From contig NZ_WWCM01000016.1 in NCBI RefSeq assembly GCF_009857915.1, positions 30,010-94,009 on the forward strand: a DNA stretch of 64,000 bases, read 5' to 3'. Of the stretch, positions 44,639 through 52,274 are shown in pieces. Each line of letters starts with the position of its first letter. The stretch's first letter is position 1. Source of the DNA: Duganella qianjiadongensis. Its GTDB lineage: Bacteria; Pseudomonadota; Gammaproteobacteria; Burkholderiales; Burkholderiaceae_D. The notes under the pieces are model-generated. The model was not told the origin of the DNA. It was given only the letters and a program-made list of their open reading frames with translations, and searched no databases. Both the position numbers and the translations under genes were made by a program.

Positions 44639-44914
44639 ATGTTAGACGCGCAGACCGCGCCCGCGCACTATCTGATCCACGCCAGCGAGCATCTGGTCAT
44701 GCAGGATTTTCTCCGGCATGCAGAGCTGGATCCGGAGATACGCATCCTCGACCGCATCGGCCCGCCCGACGCGCCGCACACGCTGGTGGTGGAAATCAGC
44801 AGCAGCAAGGCGCGCGCGCTGGACCAGCAATTCCGCAACACCTCCCCCCAACTGACTATAGAGCCGGACCAGCCGCTGACCATGTTCGACATGCTCTCGG
44901 CTGGCCCGCTGTGA
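44639..44914 (+). CDS. stand-alone protein resembling the subtilase N-terminal domain
   Basis: A 91-residue soluble protein with an AGGAGG site ahead of its ATG. Its sequence resembles the N-terminal region of the next gene product: DPEIRILDRIGP (residues 31-42) aligns with SADIEVVDKVGP (103-114 there), and LTIEPDQPLTMFD (72-84) with LLVEPDQHLNLLD (152-164). S8 protease pro-domains act as folding helpers and inhibitors, and free-standing relatives inhibit proteases. By analogy this could inhibit or chaperone the subtilase. That function is inferred; the resemblance is by eye. It ends 11 bases before the protease start. Confidence 0.72.
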   Translation: MLDAQTAPAHYLIHASEHLVMQDFLRHAELDPEIRILDRIGPPDAPHTLVVEISSSKARALDQQFRNTSPQLTIEPDQPLTMFDMLSAGPL

Positions 44915-44925
44915 AAGGAAGATCC

Positions 44926-46917
44926 ATGGCCAAGTCCAACCCCAATGACGGCGTCAGTGTCGCGCCGGACCCCGACGCCGGCGAGAGCGCCATGCTGGCA
45001 GGCGAAAGCGCCAGCCGTAGCGGCCGTGGCAGCAGTGCCGGCAGCACCACCACCGGCAGCAGTTCCACCAGCAGCACGGCGGCCAGTGCCAGCGCGGACA
45101 GCAGCGCTGCAGCGCGCACCATAGGCGCGCGCAAAAAACAATATGTGATCGCTGCACGCCAGAACGAAGGCCTGCAGACCCTGGGCGTGCAGCCACTGCA
45201 GTTCTCGGCGCTGGAGCAGGCGCTGCGCAATAGCGCCGATATCGAAGTGGTCGACAAGGTCGGCCCCAAATCCGTACTCGGTGCGCTGGCCGACGGCATG
45301 GGCGGTTCACAGGGCGTGCTGGTAGCGCGCATGACGGAGCAGAAAGCCGGCATCCTGCACCAGCAGGGACAGGGCCGGCTGCTGGTCGAGCCGGACCAGC
45401 ACCTGAATCTGCTCGATGCCCAGCTGCTGCAGCCGGCCATGGTCACCGGCGTGCTGCCGAGCGGCGGCCCCGTACTCAGTGTGGCCATCCGCGTGACGGG
45501 ATCGGAAGGCGCCGGGCTTGCAGAAGCTGAGGTATCACTGTTTGGCAGCATGCTGCCTGCCACTGGCGTCACCGATGCGAACGGCGAAGTAAGCCTTGCG
45601 CTATATGGTGAAACGGCCCAGTCGGTGCGTGGACTATACATCAAACCCAAGGCCGATTACTGGAGCTTCTACCAGCGCGATCCCGACATCCAGAGCGAAC
45701 AGACCAACGTGGTAGCGCTGCGCGCCCTGTCCGACTGGCCCGCACTGACAGGCTTCCCGCGCCAGCGCTGCTACTGCTGGGGGCAGAAGGCCATGCGGCT
45801 CGATCAGCTGCCCGGCAATTATCGCGGTCAGGGCATCAAGATCGCCATCATCGATTCCGGCGCCGCCACCACTCACGACAATCTGCACGGCATACGCGCC
45901 GGTTTCGATGTACTCAACAAGAAAACCAATCCCGATGGCTGGGAGCAGGATACGCTGGGCCACGGCACCCACTGTGCCGGCATCATCGCCGCCGCCGATA
46001 TCGCTTCCGGCATACGGGGTTTTGCGCCGGATGCCGAAGTCCACGCCTGCAAGCTATTCCCCGGTGGCCAGATCAGCCAGCTGATCGATGCGCTCGAATA
46101 CTGCATCGACAAGCAGATCGATGTGGTCAATCTGAGTCTGGGCGGCACGGAAGTATCGGAAGCGCTGGAACAGCAGATCATCCGCGCCAAGCGGGCCGGC
46201 ATTGCCTGCATCGTCGCTGCAGGCAATTCCGGCGGACCCGTGCAGTATCCGGCCTCCTCGCCCAATGTGCTGGCAGTGGCGGCAGTGGGCAAGCTCGATG
46301 AATTCCCGGCCGATAGCTACCACGCCCAGACGCTGTCACAGAATGTCGATGCCTATGGCTACTTCACGGCCAGCTTCAGCTGCTTCGGCCCGCAGGTTGG
46401 CGTGTGTGCTCCCGGCGTGGCCATTCTGTCCTGCGTGCCGCCGAATAATTTCGCGGTCTGGGACGGTACCTCCATGGCCACCCCGCACGTGACCGGACTG
46501 GCAGCACTGACGCTGGCGCACCACCCCGATTTCCAGACCCAGCCCTATATGGGACGCGGCGCCGAGCGGGTGGAACGGCTGTTCCAGCTAATCCGCGCCA
46601 GCGCGCGGCGCGTCAGTCAGGCCGACCAGAGCCACACCGGCTACGGCATGCCCGATGTGCTGCTGGCCGTGGGCCTGCAGACTGCGCAGGCGGTGGCGCC
46701 GCAGCAGGCCGGCATGATGACGAACGCTGCCGGTCTGATGGGCAATCCGGCGGCAGCGCTGGCCTATCTGAGCGTCAATCCGGCGCTGGGCAGCAGTCTG
46801 AACACGGGCCTGTACGATCCGCTTGCGCGCGAGGCAGCCCGGGCGGCGCTGGCGGCCTATCATGGCAACTGGTTCCGTCCGCCGGGCAGCCCGCCCTACA
46901 ACCCCATCATGTGGTGA
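44926..46917 (+). CDS. subtilisin-like (S8) serine protease with N-terminal pro-like and beta domains
   Basis: A 663-residue protease. Residues 1-68 are Ser/Thr/Ala-rich and disordered, with no signal peptide. Residues 70-165 form the region shared with the preceding small protein. About 185-245 looks like a small beta-sandwich (IRVTGSEGAGLAEAEVSLFG). The S8 domain follows with Asp310 in IAIIDSG, His346 in LGHGTHCAGI, oxyanion Asn434 in AAGNSGG and Ser516 in DGTSMATPHVTG. All catalytic residues are intact. A 100-residue Ala/Gly/Pro-rich tail follows. An AAAGGAAG site precedes the ATG. Without a signal it must act inside the cell or leave by a non-Sec route. Confidence 0.93.
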   Translation: MAKSNPNDGVSVAPDPDAGESAMLAGESASRSGRGSSAGSTTTGSSSTSSTAASASADSSAAARTIGARKKQYVIAARQNEGLQTLGVQPLQFSALEQALRNSADIEVVDKVGPKSVLGALADGMGGSQGVLVARMTEQKAGILHQQGQGRLLVEPDQHLNLLDAQLLQPAMVTGVLPSGGPVLSVAIRVTGSEGAGLAEAEVSLFGSMLPATGVTDANGEVSLALYGETAQSVRGLYIKPKADYWSFYQRDPDIQSEQTNVVALRALSDWPALTGFPRQRCYCWGQKAMRLDQLPGNYRGQGIKIAIIDSGAATTHDNLHGIRAGFDVLNKKTNPDGWEQDTLGHGTHCAGIIAAADIASGIRGFAPDAEVHACKLFPGGQISQLIDALEYCIDKQIDVVNLSLGGTEVSEALEQQIIRAKRAGIACIVAAGNSGGPVQYPASSPNVLAVAAVGKLDEFPADSYHAQTLSQNVDAYGYFTASFSCFGPQVGVCAPGVAILSCVPPNNFAVWDGTSMATPHVTGLAALTLAHHPDFQTQPYMGRGAERVERLFQLIRASARRVSQADQSHTGYGMPDVLLAVGLQTAQAVAPQQAGMMTNAAGLMGNPAAALAYLSVNPALGSSLNTGLYDPLAREAARAALAAYHGNWFRPPGSPPYNPIMW

Positions 46918-46931
46918 GCCGGCGCAGAAAA

Positions 46932-46960
46932 GCAAAAAGCCGCACGAGGCGGCTTTTTGC
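46932..46960. terminator. bidirectional terminator between subtilase and tRNA array
   Basis: GCAAAAAGCCGC (46932-46943) pairs perfectly with GCGGCTTTTTGC (46949-46960) around a 5-base loop. It has T-runs in both directions, so it can end both the rightward protease transcript and the leftward tRNA transcript. Confidence 0.9.
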
Positions 46961-46966
46961 TTGATC

Positions 46967-47042
46967 TGGCGTCCCCAGGGGGATTCGAACCCCCGTACTC
47001 ACCGTGAAAGGGTGATGTCCTAGGCCTCTAGACGATGGGGAC
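46967..47042 (-). tRNA. tRNA-Glu (TTC), copy 1
   Basis: A 76-base tRNA with encoded CCA. The mature 5' end is GTCCCCATCGTCTAGAGGCC and the anticodon loop is CTTTCAC. It is the last gene of the leftward tRNA array, in the short second transcription unit with copy 2. Confidence 0.96.
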
Positions 47043-47080
47043 AGAAAACTGTCCGTACTGCTGACCTGTTAGAAAAATCC

Positions 47081-47156
47081 TGGCGTCCCCAGGGGGATTC
47101 GAACCCCCGTACTCACCGTGAAAGGGTGATGTCCTAGGCCTCTAGACGATGGGGAC
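47081..47156 (-). tRNA. tRNA-Glu (TTC), copy 2
   Basis: Same sequence as the other Glu copies by eye, with encoded CCA. It follows a good sigma-70 type promoter (47172-47200) and is separated from copy 3 by a hairpin terminator, so it probably starts a separate transcript. Confidence 0.96.
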
Positions 47157-47171
47157 TTTTCTAAGGCGCGA

Positions 47172-47200
47172 ATCATATCAGCGTTCGCCCCGCTGCGCAA
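47172..47200 (-). promoter_or_regulatory. promoter for tRNA-Glu copies 2 and 1
   Basis: On the minus strand TTGCGC (47200-47195) and TATGAT (47177-47172) are spaced 17 bases apart, followed by a GCGCC discriminator-like stretch typical of stable-RNA promoters. The tRNA begins 15 bases after the -10 element. Confidence 0.75.
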
Positions 47201-47283
47201 CAGAAACCTGCTTCCAGCGGCAAAAAACCGGCGAAACTGCTGCAATATTGGCGGCATCACCACAAACTGGCGCCGCACGTAAA

Positions 47284-47306
47284 AAAAGCCGCTCTAGGCG
47301 GCTTTT
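47284..47306 (-). terminator. terminator inside the tRNA array
   Basis: AAAAGCCGC and GCGGCTTTT (47284-47292 and 47298-47306) form a 9-bp stem with a 5-base loop and a T-run leftwards. It lies between Glu copies 3 and 2. Confidence 0.82.
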
Positions 47307-47316
47307 CTATCTATCC

Positions 47317-47392
47317 TGGCGTCCCCAGGGGGATTCGAACCCCCGTACTCACCGTGAAAGGGTGATGTCCTAGGCCTCTAGACGATGGGGAC
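47317..47392 (-). tRNA. tRNA-Glu (TTC), copy 3
   Basis: Complete tRNA with anticodon loop CTTTCAC and encoded CCA, directly followed by the internal terminator at 47284-47306. It is the last member of the first transcription unit of the array. Confidence 0.96.
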
Positions 47393-47417
47393 ATGTCTGT
47401 GCTTCCCGCGCATTTAG

Positions 47418-47493
<76 letters not shown>

Positions 47494-47558
47494 CGGGCGC
47501 AGAAAGTCTTCTGTGTGCTACTTTTTTACTACTCACTACTCGTCAGCTCTGGCTAAGC

Positions 47559-47634
47559 TGGCGTCCCCAGGGGGATTCGAACCCCCGTACTCACCGTGAA
47601 AGGGTGATGTCCTAGGCCTCTAGACGATGGGGAC
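47559..47634 (-). tRNA. tRNA-Glu (TTC), copy 4
   Basis: Complete, CCA-encoding copy with anticodon TTC, between Ala copies 2 and 1. Spacers on both sides differ from those of the other copies although the gene bodies look the same. Confidence 0.96.
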
Positions 47635-47676
47635 CTTGGCACTACGGTCACTGCTACGCTATCACTTCTACGCTGT

Positions 47677-47752
<76 letters not shown>

Positions 47753-47768
47753 CGGGCGCAGAAATAAT

Positions 47769-47790
47769 AAAAGCCGCTTGCGCGACTTTT
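47769..47790 (-). terminator. second hairpin inside the tRNA array
   Basis: AAAAGTCGC and GCGGCTTTT pair on the minus strand with one G-U pair and a 4-base loop, ending in TTTTATTATT. It lies between Glu copy 5 and Ala copy 2 and may be a weak terminator or an RNA-processing signal. Confidence 0.6.
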
Positions 47791-47870
47791 GTTTTCACTA
47801 CTTGTATATCTATCGGGCCGCAGCCTAACTTCAAACAATCAGTACAAACAACGTCAACTACACAACTACT

Positions 47871-47946
47871 TGGCGTCCCCAGGGGGATTCGAACCCCCGT
47901 ACTCACCGTGAAAGGGTGATGTCCTAGGCCTCTAGACGATGGGGAC
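47871..47946 (-). tRNA. tRNA-Glu (TTC), copy 5
   Basis: First Glu copy in transcription order, with anticodon TTC and encoded CCA. It lies 23 bases downstream of Ala copy 3. Confidence 0.96.
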
Positions 47947-47969
47947 TGCGAACAATCAATTCTGCAACG

Positions 47970-48045
<76 letters not shown>

Positions 48046-48063
48046 GTTTGCTGCAGAAACAAG

Positions 48064-48091
48064 AGTATAGCAAAGAAGCTGCGCTCTGCAA
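48064..48091 (-). promoter_or_regulatory. promoter of the Ala/Glu tRNA array
   Basis: On the minus strand TTGCAG (48091-48086) and TATACT (48069-48064) are separated by 16 bases, with the first tRNA 18 bases downstream. A hairpin (48113-48134) overlapping the gltX stop codon lies just before it. Confidence 0.7.
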
Positions 48092-48130
48092 ATACCCTTT
48101 TGCAACTTTGCTCTGATTTCAATCCAGAAA

Positions 48131-49540
48131 TCAGCCCAGTGCCGCCAGACGGGCCAGCACGGTATCGCGACCGAAGATCTGCAGCACGGCGTCGATGGCG
48201 GGCGTCTGCAACTGGCCGGTGATCAGCAAACGCAAGGGCATGGCCATCTGCGGCATTTTCAGGCCGTTCGCTGCCAGCACTTCTTTCATCATGGCCGACA
48301 GCGCTTCCTTGCTCCACTCTACCGTTTTGCAACGTTCGGCAAATTGTGCCAGCGCCGGTTTCACGGCATCCGTCAGGTGCTGGGCCAGCAGCGCGGCGTC
48401 CGGCTGCGGCGCGCGGTAGAACAGCATGGCGGCATCGGCCAGCTCGTTGACGGTATTGACGCGCTCTTTCATCAGCGCCAGCACGGCCGGCAGTGCCGGT
48501 GCGCCTACAAATACAGCGCCGTTCGCCTGCATGCGCGGCTGGGCCAGCGCAGCCAGACGTTCGTTGTCGGCCTGCTTGATATAGTGGTTATTGAGCCAGT
48601 TGAGTTTTTCGATATTGAACTGGGCAGCGGAATTCGACAGGTGGCTACCGTCGAACCATGCACACACCTGCTCCATCGAGAACACTTCGTCGTCGCCGTG
48701 GCTCCAGCCCAGACGGGCCAGATAGTTGAGGATGGCTTCCGGCAGATAGCCTTCGGCCGGATACTGCATCACGTTCACGGCATCCTTACGCTTGGACATT
48801 TTCTGGCCGTCGGAACCGAGAATCATCGGCAGGTGGCCGTATTCCGGCAGCGGCGCACCGATGGCGCGCAGGATGTTGATCTGGCGTGGTGTATTGTTCA
48901 CGTGGTCGTCGCCGCGCAGCACGTGGCTGATTTCCATATCCAGATCGTCGATGGCCACGCAGAAGTTATAGGTGGGCGTGCCGTCCGGACGGGCGATGAC
49001 CAGATCGTCCAGTTCCTTATTACCGATGGTGATCGTACCTTTGACGAAATCGTTCCAGCTCACTTCGCCATCAAGCGGGTTCTTGAAGCGCACCACCGGC
49101 TTGCGGCCCTCAGGAATGGCAGGCAGCACCTTACCCTCTTCCGGCCGCCAGGTGCCGTCGTAGCGCGGCTTCTCGCCGGCAGCGGTGGCACGGTCACGCA
49201 TGGCTTGCACTTCTTCCGGCGACGAATAGCAGTGATAGGCGGTGCCCGCCTCCAGCATCTGCGCGATCACTTCGCGATAGCGGTCCATGCGCTGCATCTG
49301 GTAGAACGGACCTTCGTCGTGCGTCAGGCCCAGCCATGCCATGCCGTCGATAATCGCCTGTACGGCTTCAGGGGTGGAACGCTCCAGATCGGTATCTTCA
49401 ATCCGCAGCACGAAGGTGCCGCCGAAATGGCGGGCAAACGCCCACGAATACAGCGCGGTACGGGCGCCGCCCAGATGGAGGTAGCCGGTCGGGCTAGGAG
49501 CAAAACGGGTACGGACTGGCTTGGCTGGTGCGTTAGTCAT
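48131..49540 (-). CDS. gltX: glutamyl-tRNA synthetase
   Basis: GltX charges tRNA-Glu with glutamate in the cytosol. The 469-residue class I synthetase starts MTNAPAKPVRTRFAPSPTGYLHLGG; the HIGH-equivalent motif reads YLHLGG and the second signature is GQKMSKRKDAV. Length and domain order fit a bacterial GluRS. It is transcribed towards the array containing five copies of its own substrate tRNA-Glu, although a separate promoter stands between. No defect is visible. Confidence 0.97.
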   Translation of the reverse strand: MTNAPAKPVRTRFAPSPTGYLHLGGARTALYSWAFARHFGGTFVLRIEDTDLERSTPEAVQAIIDGMAWLGLTHDEGPFYQMQRMDRYREVIAQMLEAGTAYHCYSSPEEVQAMRDRATAAGEKPRYDGTWRPEEGKVLPAIPEGRKPVVRFKNPLDGEVSWNDFVKGTITIGNKELDDLVIARPDGTPTYNFCVAIDDLDMEISHVLRGDDHVNNTPRQINILRAIGAPLPEYGHLPMILGSDGQKMSKRKDAVNVMQYPAEGYLPEAILNYLARLGWSHGDDEVFSMEQVCAWFDGSHLSNSAAQFNIEKLNWLNNHYIKQADNERLAALAQPRMQANGAVFVGAPALPAVLALMKERVNTVNELADAAMLFYRAPQPDAALLAQHLTDAVKPALAQFAERCKTVEWSKEALSAMMKEVLAANGLKMPQMAMPLRLLITGQLQTPAIDAVLQIFGRDTVLARLAALG

Positions 49541-49681
49541 CGGAATAATAAAGCTGAGATATAAAGACCGCTATTTTACTCCGTCGGCGCAGGCATGGCG
49601 CATAGAGCTTCAGCTACCTCAATACTTTGCCGACTCTGAAAAACTAAACTAGACCACTCCCGCATCAGGAAACGCAGCACC

Positions 49682-50341
49682 ATGGATGCTACTTATCAAG
49701 AGTGGTTCGCGCCCGAAACGGTTGAAGTCTGCATACAACTCGCTAACCCAGAAAACTTTTTAAACGAACACGAAATCATCGAACTTACCGGCGCCCCTAG
49801 GAATAGCAAGATAGTGGTAAAACAAGTGGAAAATGCCATCGCCTTCATCGTTCGTAACGATATATTTGACGAAGCAATGTACCGCTATCTTGTAGTAGAA
49901 CCAGGCGGCACATCGATGCATTTGCGTAATGCGGTATTCGTACTGAAGGAAACCTATACCCATCAAGGAATTGGACCTCGCAGCGTCATTAAAGAAATTT
50001 TTTGTGCGCATCGGCTATCTGATGAGCTCCCCATCAAATCTATCAAAGTGAGCGCTGCGGGGAACTTCGAATCATTCAATTGGGTCAAAAATCCAATTAG
50101 GGGCTACTATGTATGGTCATGCTTAGGTTTTGATGGCGCGATTCCCACCGTAGTACTAAAACGGCTACCGTCAAGATATCAATCCTGCAAACGCATCAGC
50201 AAACTCGTAGAAACAGGCGCTGGGCGTCGTTTGTGGCAACTATTTGGCGAATCGGCAAATTTATCATTCGACCTAAACCCGGACTCCATCAGTTGGCGAT
50301 TACTTTCAAACTACATGAATGCCAAAGGAATCGAATTATGA
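49682..50341 (+). CDS. hypothetical protein, possibly GNAT-like
   Basis: A 219-residue protein starting MDATYQEWFAPETVEVCIQL. The segment HLRNAVFVLKETYTHQGIGP has the look of a GNAT acetyl-CoA loop preceded by a strand. The later GYYVWSCLGFDG fits the aromatic C-terminal strand in related proteins. This resemblance is weak. Codon use and base composition are more AT-rich than in the flanking genes, suggesting recent acquisition. Its stop overlaps the start of the following small gene (ATGA). Confidence 0.6.
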   Translation: MDATYQEWFAPETVEVCIQLANPENFLNEHEIIELTGAPRNSKIVVKQVENAIAFIVRNDIFDEAMYRYLVVEPGGTSMHLRNAVFVLKETYTHQGIGPRSVIKEIFCAHRLSDELPIKSIKVSAAGNFESFNWVKNPIRGYYVWSCLGFDGAIPTVVLKRLPSRYQSCKRISKLVETGAGRRLWQLFGESANLSFDLNPDSISWRLLSNYMNAKGIEL

Positions 50342-50532
50342 AGCGGCATCTTTTACTAGCGGTGCTGGCAAATACCAAACCAATCAGTAAGGCAGCGTTC
50401 GATCAATTCCTGCTCAAACGCCATGGTGCATACGGTCGTGAAAATGCCAGTTCCGATACCACCTTGCTCGACGAGAATGAGAAGATCGCAGGTACGATTG
50501 CAAGTGAACTCAGGAGACAGTGGTCACGCTAG
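50338..50532 (+). CDS. small hypothetical protein (64 aa)
   Basis: A 64-residue basic protein starting MKRHLLLAVLANTKPISKAA, whose ATG overlaps the upstream stop codon, so it is coupled to the putative GNAT-like gene. It appears helical and has no membrane segment or known motif. The pair sits alone between gltX and DUF4399. A two-component module is possible, but no function can be named. Confidence 0.55.
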   Translation: MKRHLLLAVLANTKPISKAAFDQFLLKRHGAYGRENASSDTTLLDENEKIAGTIASELRRQWSR

Positions 50533-50565
50533 CAAATCTAGCGTACACAACTTCCAAAATAAAGA

Positions 50566-50586
50566 CGGCGGCCACAAAGACCGCCG
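50566..50586 (-). terminator. terminator-like hairpin after the DUF4399 gene
   Basis: CGGCGG (50566-50571) pairs with CCGCCG (50581-50586). Leftwards it is followed by TCTTTATTTT. It lies about 40 bases past the DUF4399 stop, in the gap with the converging small gene. Confidence 0.55.
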
Positions 50587-50627
50587 CTGACAAGTTCAGG
50601 CTGTATGCACGCCTGAAGCTGACGTAT

Positions 50628-51029
50628 CTATTTAACGGTAATCGTAATGTCCTTGCTCATGCCGGGACCATAGGACTGATGCAAGCCGTTGGCAAACTGC
50701 AGGGACAGCTTGTAAGTGCCGGGCGCCAGTTTGACCTCCGTCTCCGTCTGTCCCTTGCCGAAGTGGATATGCGTCTCATCCGCCGGCACCACTTCGCCCG
50801 CCTTCACGGGCGCCGCGTTGATCAGCAGATGATGGTGGCCGGCATTGGCCGTCATATCCCCTGCCGGCTTGATGTCCATGCCCGTTACGGCAAACTTCAC
50901 TTTGAACGGGCTACTGACAGTGGCACCGTCAGCCGGCTCCACAAACGCTACGGATTGCTGGGCAAAAGCAGTGCTAACAGCCAGCATCAGGCTGGCGGCT
51001 AGCATCAGACGCTGTTTCAAGTGAGTCAT
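50628..51029 (-). CDS. DUF4399 family exported protein
   Basis: A 133-residue protein with a signal peptide (MTHLKQRLMLAASLMLAVSTAFA), so it is probably periplasmic. The mature part is a small beta domain with His-rich segments, GHHHLLIN and ETHIHFGKGQTE, followed by LAPGTYKLSLQFANG. This matches the DUF4399 family of unknown function. The clustered histidines suggest metal binding, which is inference. It follows apbC by 12 bases and probably shares its transcript. Confidence 0.85.
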   Translation of the reverse strand: MTHLKQRLMLAASLMLAVSTAFAQQSVAFVEPADGATVSSPFKVKFAVTGMDIKPAGDMTANAGHHHLLINAAPVKAGEVVPADETHIHFGKGQTETEVKLAPGTYKLSLQFANGLHQSYGPGMSKDITITVK

Positions 51030-51041
51030 AAGGTTCTCCGG

Positions 51042-52142
51042 TTAGTCGTTTTTGATCACAATACTAGGGAACTTACTGGTCATATCTTTGGCCTTCTCCG
51101 AGACCTGTACTGCAATTTTGCGCGCGATATCTTTGTAGATACCAGCCACCTGGCCATCCGGCTCGGCCACCACGGTAGGCTTGCCGGAATCGGCCTGCTG
51201 GCGGATCGCCATGGTCAGCGGCAGCGAACCGAGGAAATCGACCTTGAAGTCGGCGCACATCTTGGCGCCGCCGCCTTCGCCGAAAATATGCTCGACATGG
51301 CCGCAGTTCGAGCACACATGGGTACTCATGTTTTCCACGATGCCCAGAATAGGAATGCCGACTTTCTCGAACATTTTCAGTCCCTTGCGCGCATCCAGCA
51401 GAGCGATATCCTGCGGCGTGGTGACGATCACGGCGCCCGTGACCGGCACTTTCTGCGACAGCGTCAGCTGGATATCGCCCGTACCGGGCGGCATGTCCAC
51501 CACCAGATAGTCGAGATCGCGCCAGTTGGTCTGCTCCAGCAGCTGCTGCAGCGCCTGCGTCACCATCGGGCCGCGCCAGACCATAGGCTCGTCCGGATCG
51601 ATCAGGAAACCGATCGACGATACCTGCACGCCGTAATTCTCCAGCGGCTCCATGGACTTGCCGTCCAGCGTTTCAGGGCGGCCGGACACGCCCAGCATCA
51701 TCGGCTGCGACGGGCCATAGATATCGGCATCGAGCAGACCGACAGAAGCGCCCTCGGCGGCCAGCGCCAGCGCCAGATTGACGGCCGTGGTGGATTTGCC
51801 CACCCCGCCCTTGCCGGAAGCCACGGCTATGATATTTTTTACATTAGGCATCAGCTTCAGGCCGCGCTGCACCGTGTGGGCGATGATCTTGCTGCTCACC
51901 TGCACGGTCACGCTGCTCACGCCCGGCAAGACACGCACGGCGTCCGTCACCAGCGCGCGGATGGCGTCAAACTGGCTGCGGGCCGGATAACCGAGCTCGA
52001 TATCAAAGCTGACGTTGCCGCCTTCTGCTTTCAGATTCTTCACGGCCTTGCCGCTGACAAAATCCTTCCCCGTGTTCGGATCGATAATGCGGGCCAGTTC
52101 GGCCTTGACCTGACCAATAAGCTCTTCAACTGTAATGCTCAT
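51042..52142 (-). CDS. apbC: iron-sulfur cluster carrier ApbC (Mrp)
   Basis: ApbC/Mrp is a P-loop ATPase that holds and passes on Fe-S clusters. The 366-residue protein has an N-terminal MIP18/DUF59-like domain (MSITVEELIGQVKAELARI), the deviant Walker A ASGKGGVGKSTTAVNLA, VVDMPPGTGD, and the cluster-binding pair CSNC in STHVCSNCGHVEH. The open frame continues upstream across the metG start region, but this is not part of the gene. It is divergent from metG. Confidence 0.96.
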   Translation of the reverse strand: MSITVEELIGQVKAELARIIDPNTGKDFVSGKAVKNLKAEGGNVSFDIELGYPARSQFDAIRALVTDAVRVLPGVSSVTVQVSSKIIAHTVQRGLKLMPNVKNIIAVASGKGGVGKSTTAVNLALALAAEGASVGLLDADIYGPSQPMMLGVSGRPETLDGKSMEPLENYGVQVSSIGFLIDPDEPMVWRGPMVTQALQQLLEQTNWRDLDYLVVDMPPGTGDIQLTLSQKVPVTGAVIVTTPQDIALLDARKGLKMFEKVGIPILGIVENMSTHVCSNCGHVEHIFGEGGGAKMCADFKVDFLGSLPLTMAIRQQADSGKPTVVAEPDGQVAGIYKDIARKIAVQVSEKAKDMTSKFPSIVIKND

Positions 52143-52274
52143 GTAAATCTCCGTGAAATGTGCCCACATTCTAGCGCATCGTGGCCAAAAACCGCTGACG
52201 CAGGCCGCGGAAGATGACCTGATGCGGCTTCCGCTGGTAAAATGTTCCTTTTCCACCCACAAAGTGCAACAACC

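Noticed and set aside
46823..47373. Small proteins ending in WRPQGDSNPRTHRERVMS
   Set aside because: These frames are translations of the tRNA-Glu genes and not coding sequences.
48113..48134. Hairpin at the gltX stop as a strong terminator
   Set aside because: The 8-bp stem is AT-rich and no T-run follows, so it is at best a weak signal; it is mentioned only under the tRNA-array promoter.
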